Of a DNA stretch of 64,000 nt, positions 1 through 7,526 are shown one piece after another. The DNA is from Longispora sp040681875. Lineage in GTDB: Bacteria > Actinomycetota > Actinomycetes > Mycobacteriales > Micromonosporaceae. The notes under the pieces are model-generated. The model had not been told where the DNA came from. It saw only the letters and a list, made by a program, of their open reading frames with translations, and made no database searches. Where the stretch lies: assembly GCF_040681875.1 (NCBI RefSeq), contig NZ_JBFAZP010000004.1:372001-436000 (forward strand), read 5' to 3'. Position 1 is the stretch's first letter. Every line of letters starts with the position of its first letter. Both the position numbers and the translations under genes were made by a program.

Positions 1-129
1 CGTGAGCTGTGCGCCCGGCACCGGCCGCCGGCCCTCCTCCTCGAACGCGACGACCGCTACCCGCCGGCCGCCGAACTCCGGGCCGAACTCGACGCGATCG
101 CCGACGCCTCGGGCCACCCCCGTGTCTGA
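1..129 (+). CDS. DUF692 (MNIO) family protein, C-terminal fragment
   Basis: The first 43 codons, read from base 1, give a C-terminal tail ending at TGA 127-129. The tail contains an LLLERDD stretch, then Pro-Pro-Ala-Ala and an amphipathic helix. From memory this matches the end of DUF692 proteins, the multinuclear non-haem iron oxidases (MbnB, TglH and ChrH relatives) that modify Cys or other residues of ribosomal peptides. The metal-binding barrel lies outside the window, so activity cannot be judged. The stop overlaps the GTG of the next gene by 8 nt, and that gene encodes the SCO6045-like domain known to accompany actinobacterial DUF692 proteins. The family call therefore rests on tail similarity plus context. 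Confidence 0.6.
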   Translation, partial: RELCARHRPPALLLERDDRYPPAAELRAELDAIADASGHPRV

Positions 130-745
130 ACCGGTCCCCACGCCCCCGCCCGGCTTCCCGGCACCCGACGGGGACGCGGGCCCCGGCACGACCCGGCGGG
201 TGTGCGGCCTCGCCACCCGGCACGCAGAACTCCTCTCCGCACCGGGGGCTGCCGCCGGTCCGGGTCCGGGAGCCCCAGGATCCAGTTCCGTTCGAGGGGT
301 ACCGGCGCCCGACGGCCCGCCGCCGCCCCGGCCCGGGCTCGCGGAGCGGCAGGCGGCGCTGGTGGCGGCGCTGGTCGGTGGGGCCGAGCCGCCGGACGGG
401 TTCGACCCGGCGCTGCTCGCGGCCACCGCCTCCGGGCTGCTCGCCAAGCGTGCCGGCGACGTGGCCCGGGCCTGGCCGGAACTCGCCCGGAGCCTCGGGC
501 CCGACTGGCGGCGGTGGTTCGCCGGCTGGGCGGCCGGTCGACCGCCCGGCGGGTCCCACGCCGACGGGCTCGCCGCCGCGCGGGACCGGGCCGCCGCCGG
601 TGAGCTGGACGGGGCGGCGGCCGTGGAGCTGGCGGTCCGCGAGGTCGCGCGGGTGCCGTGGTGGGCGGTGCGCTGGGACCGGGCCACCCGGGTGCTGCGG
701 GTGGCCGGCCGCACGTTCGTGCTCGGCGGACCGGGCAGCCGGTAA
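122..745 (+). CDS. SCO6045-like C-terminal domain protein, partner of DUF692 oxidase
   Basis: This 207-residue protein has about 75 Pro/Gly-rich residues followed by a helical domain of about 125 residues. The domain begins LAERQAALVAALVGG and contains KRAGDVARAWPELA and GWAAGRPP motifs. I recognise this as the SCO6045-like domain, which elsewhere is fused to or next to DUF692 oxidases and may help recognise their substrate; its biochemical role is unproven. I chose GTG 122 because it overlaps the upstream stop by 8 nt, which fits translational coupling. A GTG at base 2 is in frame but would overlap the whole upstream tail. There is no signal peptide, so the protein should be cytoplasmic. Confidence 0.65.
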   Translation: MSEPVPTPPPGFPAPDGDAGPGTTRRVCGLATRHAELLSAPGAAAGPGPGAPGSSSVRGVPAPDGPPPPRPGLAERQAALVAALVGGAEPPDGFDPALLAATASGLLAKRAGDVARAWPELARSLGPDWRRWFAGWAAGRPPGGSHADGLAAARDRAAAGELDGAAAVELAVREVARVPWWAVRWDRATRVLRVAGRTFVLGGPGSR

Positions 746-793
746 CGCCGAGGGCGACGGGGGCTTCGGCCCGCCGCGCGCTCTCCGCCCGGC

Positions 794-1726
794 TCAGTAG
801 ACGGCGACGCCGTACAGGGACTGGGCGCGGGTGACCGAGGCGTAGAAGGTGGTGCCGCCCGAGGAGCAGTTGCCCGAGCCGCCGGACAGGATGCCGATCG
901 CCACCGACCCCGCGTACAGCGGACCGCCGCTGTCCCCCGGCTCGGCGCAGACGTTCGTGCGGATCAGGCCGGTGACCGTCCCGCCGCCCGGGTAGTTGAC
1001 CGTGGCGTTGAGGCCCGTGACCGTCCCCGCACGCACCCCGCTGGTCGGGCCGCTGCGCCGGACGGCCTGCCCGACGGAGCCCGGGGCGGCGGAGGCGATG
1101 TCCTGGACCCCGGCGCCGTACAGGGTGACGTCGCCGGGGTGCGGGATCGCCGGGTTGGTGTAGCGGACCAGGGCGAGGTCGTAGCCGGCGTGCACGGACG
1201 TGACGACGCCGAGGACGACGGTGAGGGCCGGGTCGGCGTACACCGTGCCGCCGACCTTGGGGACGCAGTGCGCGGCGGTGAGGAACGAGTACGTGGTGCC
1301 GGCGCGGACGTTGAACGCGACGGCGCACCGGCCCGGGTAGAACGGCTCGCCGCCCCGCAGCCGGGGGGCGAACAGGCCGGGTTCGCGGACCAGGGTCGCG
1401 CCCGCCCGGCGCGCGGCGGCGGCCACGGTGGACAGGTCGGCGCCGGTGACCGAGTCGTCGGCGGCCACCACCGGCCGGCCGGTCGCGGGGTCGGTCCACC
1501 AGGCGGTGCCGGGGACGCGGGGCGAACGGGCCAGCTCGGCGTACCCGTCGGATCCGGGGTGGTCCGTGATCGGGCGGCCCGGGTCGGCGTACCCGTCGGA
1601 GGTTGTGGATCGTGCCGGATCCGCGGCAGCGGCGGGGTCGGGTGCCAGGGCCGCGAAAGCCGCTGAAGGGCTGGTCAGGGCCGCGAGGAGGAGGGTCAGG
1701 ACGGTGAGGGAGCGGGCGGTGCGCAC
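794..1726 (-). CDS. Secreted S1 family (streptogrisin-like) serine protease
   Basis: This 310-residue secreted trypsin-fold protease has a signal peptide at about residues 1-26 (MRTARSLTVL...AFA). A short pro-region contains two related SDGYA(D/E) segments. The mature domain carries the catalytic triad: His in TAAHC, Asp in YDLALV and Ser in GDSGGP. The Cys of TAAHC probably pairs with the nearby GRCAV Cys, as in streptogrisin/alpha-lytic enzymes. The pro-domain is only about 60 residues, shorter than the classic alpha-lytic pro-region, so folding may differ. Start is GTG 1726, preceded by GGGAGGCCCCTCC, a self-complementary Shine-Dalgarno region. The gene converges with the SCO6045-like gene and is probably monocistronic. 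It likely degrades protein for nutrition. Confidence 0.9.
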   Translation of the reverse strand: MRTARSLTVLTLLLAALTSPSAAFAALAPDPAAAADPARSTTSDGYADPGRPITDHPGSDGYAELARSPRVPGTAWWTDPATGRPVVAADDSVTGADLSTVAAAARRAGATLVREPGLFAPRLRGGEPFYPGRCAVAFNVRAGTTYSFLTAAHCVPKVGGTVYADPALTVVLGVVTSVHAGYDLALVRYTNPAIPHPGDVTLYGAGVQDIASAAPGSVGQAVRRSGPTSGVRAGTVTGLNATVNYPGGGTVTGLIRTNVCAEPGDSGGPLYAGSVAIGILSGGSGNCSSGGTTFYASVTRAQSLYGVAVY

Positions 1727-1864
1727 GGAGGGGCCTCCCAGTTACATAGATGGACGTCAGTCAATTGCAGCGGCCCCGCCCCCGGGTGACAAGGGACGGA
1801 CCATGCCGTCATGCGGGTTCCCCATATTGGCGTCATACTGGGTCGACAAATCCGTCAGATGCGT

Positions 1865-2092
1865 ATGATGACGACGCCGAAGCCCGGTGACCTGCTGGTT
1901 CTCGACCGCGACGCCTCGCCCCAGTTCGCCGGGCGGCCACTGACCGTCCGGGTGATCCGGATGACGGATCGACGGTCCTCCGTGGGCGGCTGGGGGTGGG
2001 CCGAGGTGTACGTGCTGGACCCCGGGGGTAACGCGACCGGCAAGCGCGAGGTCTTCCTCCACCTCGCGGGGCTCCGTCCACGGGTGAGCTAA
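1865..2092 (+). CDS. Small conserved actinobacterial hypothetical protein
   Basis: This is a 75-residue protein of unknown function. It starts MMTTPKPGDLLVLDRDASP and contains a predicted beta-rich core (RPLTVRVIRM, WAEVYVLD, REVFLHLAGL). I recall similar 70-80 residue proteins in other actinomycetes but no assigned role. It has no signal peptide or membrane segment. ATG 1865 and ATG 1868 are adjacent and either could be used. The frame is open upstream to 1811, but that stretch is A/T-richer and lies in the gap divergent from the protease promoter, so I left it out. The start has no clear Shine-Dalgarno. Confidence 0.6.
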   Translation: MMTTPKPGDLLVLDRDASPQFAGRPLTVRVIRMTDRRSSVGGWGWAEVYVLDPGGNATGKREVFLHLAGLRPRVS

Positions 2093-2102
2093 CCGAACCC
2101 GA

Positions 2103-2142
2103 ATGATATTTTACGTTCGTTCATGATCGGCGATATATGTAC
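2103..2142 (+). promoter_or_regulatory. A/T-rich leader of the GH63-type gene
   Basis: About 40 bp upstream of the glucosidase gene are strikingly A/T-rich (ATGATATTTTACGTTCG and GATATATG) in a 72% G+C genome. This is typical of promoter or untranslated leader DNA. It argues against the in-frame ATG at 2123 and for GTG 2153, which has a GGGGGG stretch just upstream. Exact -35/-10 elements cannot be assigned. Confidence 0.4.
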
Positions 2143-2152
2143 GGGGGGCGCG

Positions 2153-4060
2153 GTGGACGAGTTCGCCAACGTGCTGAACCTCGTCGGCGTGCCCGCGCGG
2201 GCCCGTCCGGCCGGCCACAATCCGCTGACCGTGTTCGCCGATCTGGGCGCCTGGCACGGGTACGGGCTGCCGGACGCCGGGCACGCGGGCGGCTTCACCG
2301 GGCCGCTGTACGTCGCCGAGGAGTACCCCTGGTGGCTCTCGGCGGTCTTCAGCCGGCTCGGCCTGACCGACCTGGACACCGGCGAGCCCGTCGAACTGAC
2401 CCTGGACAGCGCCGACGCGCTCCCGGGCCGGCTGCGGCAGGTGTGCGTGGGCGGCGGGCTGACCGTGACCCTGGGCCTCTGGTACACCTCGCACCGGGGT
2501 GCCGTGGTCGAGGCCCGGGTCCGGCACGACGGCGACGGCCCCCGGCGGCTGGCGGTGTCCTGGACGGGCGCGCTGCTGCCGCACGAGTACGCGCCCACCC
2601 TGCGCGCCACGGACACCGGGGTCGCCGCCGACTTCCGGGAGGTGCGCGACCGGCACGCGTTCCTGTCCACGACGGACGCACGCTTCGAGGTCCACCACGA
2701 CGCCCCCGTGATCACGGTCGTCACCGGGGCGGGCTACCGCACCGACCGGGTCGCCCCGCTCGCCGTGCACGGCGAGGCCCGGCTGACCTGGCAGGAGAGC
2801 TACACGTTCACGGCCGGCGAACGGGACAGGCTCGCGGTCCGCGCCGAGCCGCCGGACGCCCGGTGGGCCCGCTACCTGGCCCGGGCCCTCGACGGGGTGG
2901 CCCCCGAGCGCCGCCGGCTCGCCGTCAAGGCCGTCACGACCCTCGTCACGAACTGGCGCAGCCCGGCCGGCGCGCTCCGCCGGGACGGCGTCACCCCGTC
3001 GCTGAGCTCTGCCGCGCACAACGGCTTCTGGTCCTGGGACTCGTGGAAGCACGCCGCCGGGGTGGCCGCGTTCGACCCGGCGCTGGCGGCGTCGGTGATC
3101 GAGTCCGTCTTCGACCACCAGCGCGACGACGGCATGGTGCCCGACGCGGTGTTCTACAACCGCGACGGCGTGAACTGGAACGAACGCAACACCAAACCGC
3201 CCCTGGCCGCCTGGGCCGTGTGGCAGGTGTACCACGCGGGCCGCGACCTGGCCTTCCTCCGCCGGCTGTACCCGCGCCTGGTCGCCTACCACCGCTGGTG
3301 GTACGACGCGCGGGACCGGTGCGGCTTCGGGATCTGCTCCTACGGGGCCACCCTGGACCCGGCCAACGACACCGACAAGGCCGTCGCGGAGGCCGCCTCG
3401 TGGGAGTCGGGCACGGACTCGGCGCCCCGGTTCGACGACGTGACCGTGCTGCCGGGGCGGACCGGGTTCACGATCGACCAGGAGTCGGTGTGCCTGAACG
3501 CGTACCTGGCCGCCGAGAAGGACCACCTGACCCTGATCGCGCGCGCCGTGGGGTCCTCCGACACGTTCCCGTCCAAGCAGGTGGCCAGCTACGTCCGCGA
3601 CCGAATGTACGACGCCGGCACCGGCTGGTTCTACGACACGATCGACGGCCAGCCGCTCGTGGACCGCGGCAAGGGCGTCGAGGGCGTCATCCCGCTGTGG
3701 GCCGGGATCGCGACCCTGCCGCAGACGGTGGCGGTCCGGGCCGCGCTGCTCGACCCTGCGCGGTTCGGGACGCCGGTGCCGTGTCCGTCGGTGGCGGCCG
3801 ACAGCCCGGCGTTCGCGCCCGAGCGGCACTGGCGGGGGCCGGTGTGGCTGGACCAGCTCGCCTTCGCGGTGGAGGGGCTGCGGCGGGCCGGGTTCTCCTG
3901 GGAGGCCGACGCGCTGACGGAGAAGGTGTTCGCCAACGCCGACGGGCTGGCCGGGGACGCGCCGCTGCACGAGAACTACCACCCGTTGACGGGGGCCCGG
4001 CAGGGGGCGCCGAATTTCAGCTGGTCGGCGGCCGCGGTGCTGCTCCTGCTCCGGGGCTGA
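2153..4060 (+). CDS. GH63/MGH1-like glycoside hydrolase (YgjK-type glucosidase)
   Basis: This 635-residue protein resembles the GH63 and mannosylglycerate-hydrolase-like (alpha/alpha)6-barrel enzymes that remove glucose or related sugars from oligosaccharides. Residues about 1-230 form a beta-sandwich N-domain. The barrel carries NGFWSWDSWKHA, FDHQRDDGMVPDAVFYN, LDPANDTDKAV and a late HENYHP. The WDSWKHA and DGMVPD segments carry the acidic residues expected near the catalytic site. There is no signal peptide, so it probably hydrolyses imported or cytoplasmic sugars. The likely start is GTG 2153 with GGGGGG about 4 nt upstream; ATG 2123 is an alternative inside an A/T-rich leader. The substrate is not predictable. 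A GACCC...CGGGTAC element follows its stop. Confidence 0.8.
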   Translation: MDEFANVLNLVGVPARARPAGHNPLTVFADLGAWHGYGLPDAGHAGGFTGPLYVAEEYPWWLSAVFSRLGLTDLDTGEPVELTLDSADALPGRLRQVCVGGGLTVTLGLWYTSHRGAVVEARVRHDGDGPRRLAVSWTGALLPHEYAPTLRATDTGVAADFREVRDRHAFLSTTDARFEVHHDAPVITVVTGAGYRTDRVAPLAVHGEARLTWQESYTFTAGERDRLAVRAEPPDARWARYLARALDGVAPERRRLAVKAVTTLVTNWRSPAGALRRDGVTPSLSSAAHNGFWSWDSWKHAAGVAAFDPALAASVIESVFDHQRDDGMVPDAVFYNRDGVNWNERNTKPPLAAWAVWQVYHAGRDLAFLRRLYPRLVAYHRWWYDARDRCGFGICSYGATLDPANDTDKAVAEAASWESGTDSAPRFDDVTVLPGRTGFTIDQESVCLNAYLAAEKDHLTLIARAVGSSDTFPSKQVASYVRDRMYDAGTGWFYDTIDGQPLVDRGKGVEGVIPLWAGIATLPQTVAVRAALLDPARFGTPVPCPSVAADSPAFAPERHWRGPVWLDQLAFAVEGLRRAGFSWEADALTEKVFANADGLAGDAPLHENYHPLTGARQGAPNFSWSAAAVLLLLRG

Positions 4061-4063
4061 GAA

Positions 4064-4083
4064 GACCCTTTTCCGGGTACCGG
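4064..4083 (+). repeat. Dispersed stop-proximal GACCC-N-CGGGTAC element, copy 1
   Basis: GACCCTTTTCCGGGTACCGG lies 3 nt after the GH63 stop codon. It belongs to a family of similar elements placed directly after stop codons in the sense direction (14301-14319, 43428-43446, 60840-60859, 62569-62587). ACCC and GGGT can pair as a short stem. Confidence 0.5.
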
Positions 4084-4235
4084 GGCGCGTGGGCCCGCTC
4101 GGGGTGGCCGGGGCGGTGCGGGTCACGGCGCGGGCCTGCTCCGGGCAGGGTGGGGCGCGGCGCGCGGGCCCGCTCTTGGCGGGGTCGGTCGCGGCGCACG
4201 GGCCCTTTCCGGGCGGGGCGGTTCGCCGGTAGGGC
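4084..4235. repeat. Degenerate tandem repeat downstream of the GH63 gene
   Basis: Four diverged units start near 4084, 4127, 4159 and 4193. Each opens GGCGCG(T/C)GGGCC(C/T)GCTC or a close variant and continues with a G-rich run. Unit spacing varies from 32 to 43 bp, so this looks like a decayed minisatellite. No coding frame in it is convincing. Confidence 0.4.
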
Positions 4236-4269
4236 GGGCACTGTGGAGAGGCGTGTCGCACCCGGGTTG

Positions 4270-4275
4270 TAGGGT
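4270..4275 (+). promoter_or_regulatory. -10 hexamer TAGGGT, 6 nt before the DUF6891 start
   Basis: TAGGGT matches the actinobacterial TANNNT -10 and ends 6 nt before ATG 4282, which has no Shine-Dalgarno. This spacing predicts transcription starting at or next to the ATG, giving a leaderless mRNA. Confidence 0.5.
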
Positions 4276-4281
4276 GCCCGG

Positions 4282-4863
4282 ATGATCGACGAAGAACTGG
4301 CCGAGGATCTGCGCGAGTACATCCGCACCGCCGTGCGCTCCGGATACGACGACCCGGCCGAGATCCCCGAGGAAGCCGCCGAGAACGTGGACTCCGAGGA
4401 CGACCCGGAGGTGCTCGACCTGGCCGAGCGGATCCTCGCGGAGGAGTCGGCCGCGCTCGCCGCCGAGCAGGCCGGCTGGCCGGCGGTCACCGACTGCGAC
4501 CGGATCGACGCCGCGTTCGCCGCCCTCGACGCGGCCGGCGTGGTGGCCCGCGCGCACTTCACCTGCTGCGGCACCTGCGCGAACGCCGAGATCGGCGCGG
4601 AACTGGCCGACCACCCCGCGCCCCGGGGCTTCGTCTACCACCACATCCAGGACACCGACCACGCCGTCGCCGGCGGCGGCCTGATGCTCGGCTACGGGAC
4701 GGTGGCCGACGGCGAGGAGGCGGTGGCGGCGATCGGCGAGGAGGTGGTGGCCGCGCTGCGTGTCCAGGGCTTCGAGCCGAAGTGGAACGGGTCCGCCCAG
4801 ACCCGGATCGAGGTGCCGATGACCTGGCAGCGCCGGGTTCCGGCCGGGTCTCACGCCGGCTGA
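4282..4863 (+). CDS. DUF6891 domain protein
   Basis: This 193-residue acidic cytoplasmic protein of unknown function has an N-terminal helical region (about 1-60, very Glu/Asp-rich). The domain that follows carries PAVTDCDRIDAAFAALDAAGVVARAHFTCCGTC and YHHIQDTDHAVAGGGLMLGYG. I recognise the layout as DUF6891. The CCGTC cluster and following HH are possible metal ligands, but nothing proves binding. The start is ATG 4282, where a TAGGGT hexamer ends 6 nt upstream and no Shine-Dalgarno is present. It converges with the ABC permease gene and looks monocistronic. Confidence 0.7.
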   Translation: MIDEELAEDLREYIRTAVRSGYDDPAEIPEEAAENVDSEDDPEVLDLAERILAEESAALAAEQAGWPAVTDCDRIDAAFAALDAAGVVARAHFTCCGTCANAEIGAELADHPAPRGFVYHHIQDTDHAVAGGGLMLGYGTVADGEEAVAAIGEEVVAALRVQGFEPKWNGSAQTRIEVPMTWQRRVPAGSHAG

Positions 4864-4868
4864 GCGAT

Positions 4869-4911
4869 CGGACGACGCGGGCCGCTGTCCCGGACGACGC
4901 GGGCCGCTGTC
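4869..4911. repeat. Direct repeat, two copies at 22-bp period
   Basis: The segment CGGACGACGCGGGCCGCTGT occurs at 4869 and again at 4891, in the gap between the convergent DUF6891 and ABC permease genes. It has no coding potential; it may be a remnant minisatellite. Confidence 0.6.
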
Positions 4912-4992
4912 TCGGGACGGCCGGAGCGGGCCGGCTGCCCTGGTGGTGGCCGGGCGCGACGGCCGCCCTCGTGGGCGTACCGGGCGGCCTGG

Positions 4993-5760
4993 TCAGTCGA
5001 TGGCGCGGCGGTGGAAGCCCTTCAGGCCGGTGGCGGTGAGCACCGTCCCCGACACGACCAGCGCCGACAGGCACAGCCACGGGGGCAGGTGCGGCACGTC
5101 GGGGACGAGGGCCGCGCGGACCCCCTCGGACAGGTACGTCAGCGGGTTGAACGCCGTCACCCACTGGAACCAGGGCAACGTGTCGAGCGACTTCCACGGG
5201 TACTGCGTCGCGCCCGTGAACATCAGCGGGGTCAGGATCACGGCGAACCCGACGCTGATCCGGTTCGGCGGCATCCAGGTGCCCACGTTCATGCCGAGCG
5301 CGCCGCCGACCCAGCCGCCGAGCAGCAGCGCCACGAGCAGCAACGGCAGCCCGGCCGTGCGCCACGGGGCGTGGCCGAGGACCAGCGCGCCGATCGGGAA
5401 CATCAGCACGGCGGCCACCATGGACCGGATCACGGCCATGCACAGCTTCTCGACGGCGACGAGCGCGATGGGCAACGGGGCCAGCAGCCGGTCCTCGATC
5501 TCCCGGGTGAAGGAGAACTCCATCACCAGCGGGAACGCCACGCTCTGCAACGCGGTGAGGAACGCGGTCAGCGCCACCATGCCGGGCAGCAGGAGCCGGC
5601 CGAAGTCGGCGGAGACGTAGCCGGCGGCGCCGAGCACCTTGGCGAACACGAACAGCATGAACAGCGGTTGCAGGGCCACCTGGAGCAGGAAGACCCAGAA
5701 CTCCTTGCCCGTGACGAACAGGTCCCGCCACAGGATCGCGAAGAACGCCGTCCGGGTCAC
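4993..5760 (-). CDS. ABC-2 type transporter permease (DrrB-like)
   Basis: This 255-residue membrane protein has about six hydrophobic helices (for example FWVFLLQVALQPLFMLFVFA, ILTPLMFTGATQYPW and LCLSALVVSGTVLTATGL). A conserved cytosolic SFTREIEDRLLAPLPIA motif, typical of ABC-2 drug and polysaccharide export permeases such as DrrB, is present. It should pair with the ATPase encoded 100 bp upstream on the same strand to export a hydrophobic compound. Start is GTG 5760 with GGAAGGGG upstream. The 100-bp gap to the ATPase holds two copies of GGGGGAA(A)CGTCGC, so the pair may be one transcript with some internal control. The substrate is unknown; daunorubicin-type pumps are the closest named relatives. 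Confidence 0.88.
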   Translation of the reverse strand: MTRTAFFAILWRDLFVTGKEFWVFLLQVALQPLFMLFVFAKVLGAAGYVSADFGRLLLPGMVALTAFLTALQSVAFPLVMEFSFTREIEDRLLAPLPIALVAVEKLCMAVIRSMVAAVLMFPIGALVLGHAPWRTAGLPLLLVALLLGGWVGGALGMNVGTWMPPNRISVGFAVILTPLMFTGATQYPWKSLDTLPWFQWVTAFNPLTYLSEGVRAALVPDVPHLPPWLCLSALVVSGTVLTATGLKGFHRRAID

Positions 5761-5860
5761 CGGGGGCCCCTTCCGGTCGGTGGCGGCGGCACCGCGGGGC
5801 CGCCGCCGGTCGGGGGAAACGTCGCCGCGAGGCGGTGGGGCGGGGGGAACGTCGCGCGGT

Positions 5861-6811
5861 TCACCGCAGCCCTCTGCCCGTCAGGTTGATGAACACGTCC
5901 TCCAGGCTCGGCTCGCCCAGGTGCACGTCCGACAGGCCGGCGTCGTGCGCGCCCAGCAGGGTGGCCACCGGGGCGAGGAGGTCGGGGCCGGGCCTCGTCA
6001 GGTACAACCGGAGTCGTTGGTCCTTGATCTTCTCGACCCGGTCCACGCCGTCGAGGTCGGCGACGAGCCCGATCAGCGCCGGGTCGTCCCGGGTGACCGT
6101 GAGCTCCAGGACCGACTGGCCGGACAGGCTGTGGGTGAGGGCCGCCGGGGTGTCCAGGGCCAGCAGGGCGCCGTGGTCGATGATGCCGACCCGGTCGCTC
6201 ATCTCGGCCGCCTCGTCCATGTCGTGCGTGGTGAGCACGATGGTGGTGCCCCGGTCGCGCAGCTCGCGGACCCGGTCCCAGAGGAACAGCCGGGACTGCG
6301 GGTCGAGCCCGGCGGTCGGCTCGTCGAGGAACAGCACCTCGGGCTCGTGCATCAGGGCCCGGGCGATCATGACCCGCTGGACCATGCCCCCCGAGTACTG
6401 CTCGATCTTGTCGTCGGCCCGGTCGGCCAGCCCGAACTCCTCCAGCAGCGCCGCCGCCCGCGCGCGCCGCTCGGCCCGGGGCACCCCGTGGTAGGCGGCG
6501 TGGAAGGTCAGGTTCTGCCGGGGGGTGAGCGAGCGGTCCAGGTTGCCGCGCTGGGGCACGACGGCGAGCTTGGTCCGGGCCAGCACCGGGCTGCCGATCA
6601 CGTCGACCCCGCCGACGCTCGCGGTGCCGCCGGTGGCCCGGACCCGGGTGGTGAGCACGCCGATCGTGGTGGACTTGCCGGCGCCGTTCGGCCCGAGCAG
6701 GCCGAAGACCTCGCCCCGGCGCACCTCGAAGCTGAGGCCGTCGACGGCGTTGACGTCCCGCTTCGGGTACCGCTTGACCAGGTCGGCGACGACCACTGCG
6801 GCCTCAGCCAT
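5861..6811 (-). CDS. ABC transporter ATP-binding protein (DrrA-like)
   Basis: This 316-residue ATPase energises the DrrB-like permease. It shows Walker A GPNGAGKST, signature YSGGMVQR, Walker B VLFLDEPTAGLDP and the switch His in TTHDMDEA. A C-terminal extension of about 80 residues, typical of drug-resistance (DrrA-type) ATPases, ends SLEDVFINLTGRGLR. The start at ATG 6811 overlaps the TetR stop by 8 nt, so TetR, ATPase and permease form one operon. The frame continues upstream to 7018 but only as antisense to the TetR gene. Confidence 0.93.
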   Translation of the reverse strand: MAEAAVVVADLVKRYPKRDVNAVDGLSFEVRRGEVFGLLGPNGAGKSTTIGVLTTRVRATGGTASVGGVDVIGSPVLARTKLAVVPQRGNLDRSLTPRQNLTFHAAYHGVPRAERRARAAALLEEFGLADRADDKIEQYSGGMVQRVMIARALMHEPEVLFLDEPTAGLDPQSRLFLWDRVRELRDRGTTIVLTTHDMDEAAEMSDRVGIIDHGALLALDTPAALTHSLSGQSVLELTVTRDDPALIGLVADLDGVDRVEKIKDQRLRLYLTRPGPDLLAPVATLLGAHDAGLSDVHLGEPSLEDVFINLTGRGLR

Positions 6812-7430
6812 CCGCGCCGCTCCGGGCGGGGTAGTTGACGCCCGCCGCGAGCAGCAGGAACGCCCGGTCGAGGCAGTCGGACAGCGGCACGGACCGGTCC
6901 CGCTCGTGCCAGGCCATCGCGACCTGCACGGTGGTGACGGCCACCGACGCCACGAGGGAGGCCCGGGGGTCGTCGGCGGGCACGCCCATCCTGGCCGCCA
7001 GGCAGTCCGCCAGCTCATCCGTCCGCGCGGAGCTGAAGGCGCGGCACCGGGCGGCCAGCGCCGGGCTCGCCGCCAACAGGCTCTGCATGCACGACACCTT
7101 CTCCGGGTCGAAGCCGTGCGTGCCCCGCTCGGCGGCCCGGACCACCTCGACCGACGCGTGCCGGACGACGTCGAGGACGGCCTCGTCGGCCGGCCGGGCG
7201 CGGATCAGGTCGAAGAGGAGCTCGAACTGCTGCTCCTGGATGGTGAGGAGGAGGTCGTCCTTGCCCTCGAAGTACCGGAAGAAGGTGCGGGCGGAGACCT
7301 CGACGGAGTCGGCGATCTCATCGACCGTGGTCGCCTCGAAGCCCTTGCGCTGGAACAGGCCGAACGCGGCGTCGACCAGCGCCTCCCTGGTGCGCTGCTT
7401 CTTCCGCTCGCGCAGACTCGCCGTCTCCAT
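6804..7430 (-). CDS. TetR family repressor of the efflux island
   Basis: This 208-residue regulator has an N-terminal TetR helix-turn-helix (TREALVDAAFGLFQRKGFEATTVDEIADSVEVSARTFFRYFEGKDDLL) and a helical C-domain of the type that senses small hydrophobic ligands. It is first in the operon with the DrrAB-like pump and divergent from the MFS pump gene. The shared 96-bp gap holds at least three TGTCA/TGACA dyads. The simplest reading is a single repressor controlling both the ABC and the MFS exporter as well as itself. Start is ATG 7430. Confidence 0.9.
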   Translation of the reverse strand: METASLRERKKQRTREALVDAAFGLFQRKGFEATTVDEIADSVEVSARTFFRYFEGKDDLLLTIQEQQFELLFDLIRARPADEAVLDVVRHASVEVVRAAERGTHGFDPEKVSCMQSLLAASPALAARCRAFSSARTDELADCLAARMGVPADDPRASLVASVAVTTVQVAMAWHERDRSVPLSDCLDRAFLLLAAGVNYPARSGADG

Positions 7431-7450
7431 GCGCCGAAGTGTATCCCATG

Positions 7451-7515
7451 GTCAGTAGATGACTAATGTCACAGCTCTACCTTTGTCAGTTGACAGCAGA
7501 TGTCAGTCGCTGACA
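7451..7515. promoter_or_regulatory. Cluster of TGTCA/TGACA dyads, probable TetR operators
   Basis: Three inverted repeats are visible: GTCA-N5-TGAC (7451-7463), TGTCA-GT-TGACA (7484-7495) and TGTCAG-TCG-CTGACA (7501-7515). They lie between divergent tetR and MFS genes and overlap the MFS promoter elements, as expected for a repressor site. Confidence 0.7.
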
Positions 7516-7519
7516 AATT
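7490..7519 (+). promoter_or_regulatory. Promoter of the MFS gene, probably leaderless
   Basis: A perfect -35 TTGACA (7490-7495) is followed after 18 bp by CAAATT (7514-7519). ATG 7527 begins 7 nt after the -10 and lacks a Shine-Dalgarno, so transcription probably starts at the initiation codon. Both hexamers overlap TGTCA/TGACA dyads. Confidence 0.65.
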
Positions 7520-7526
7520 TCTGGGC

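Noticed and set aside
2111..4261. 716-codon minus-strand open frame opposite the GH63 gene
   Set aside because: It is the antisense shadow of a G/C3-biased gene, rich in Arg/Pro/Gly, with no domain signature; the plus strand encodes clear glycosidase motifs.
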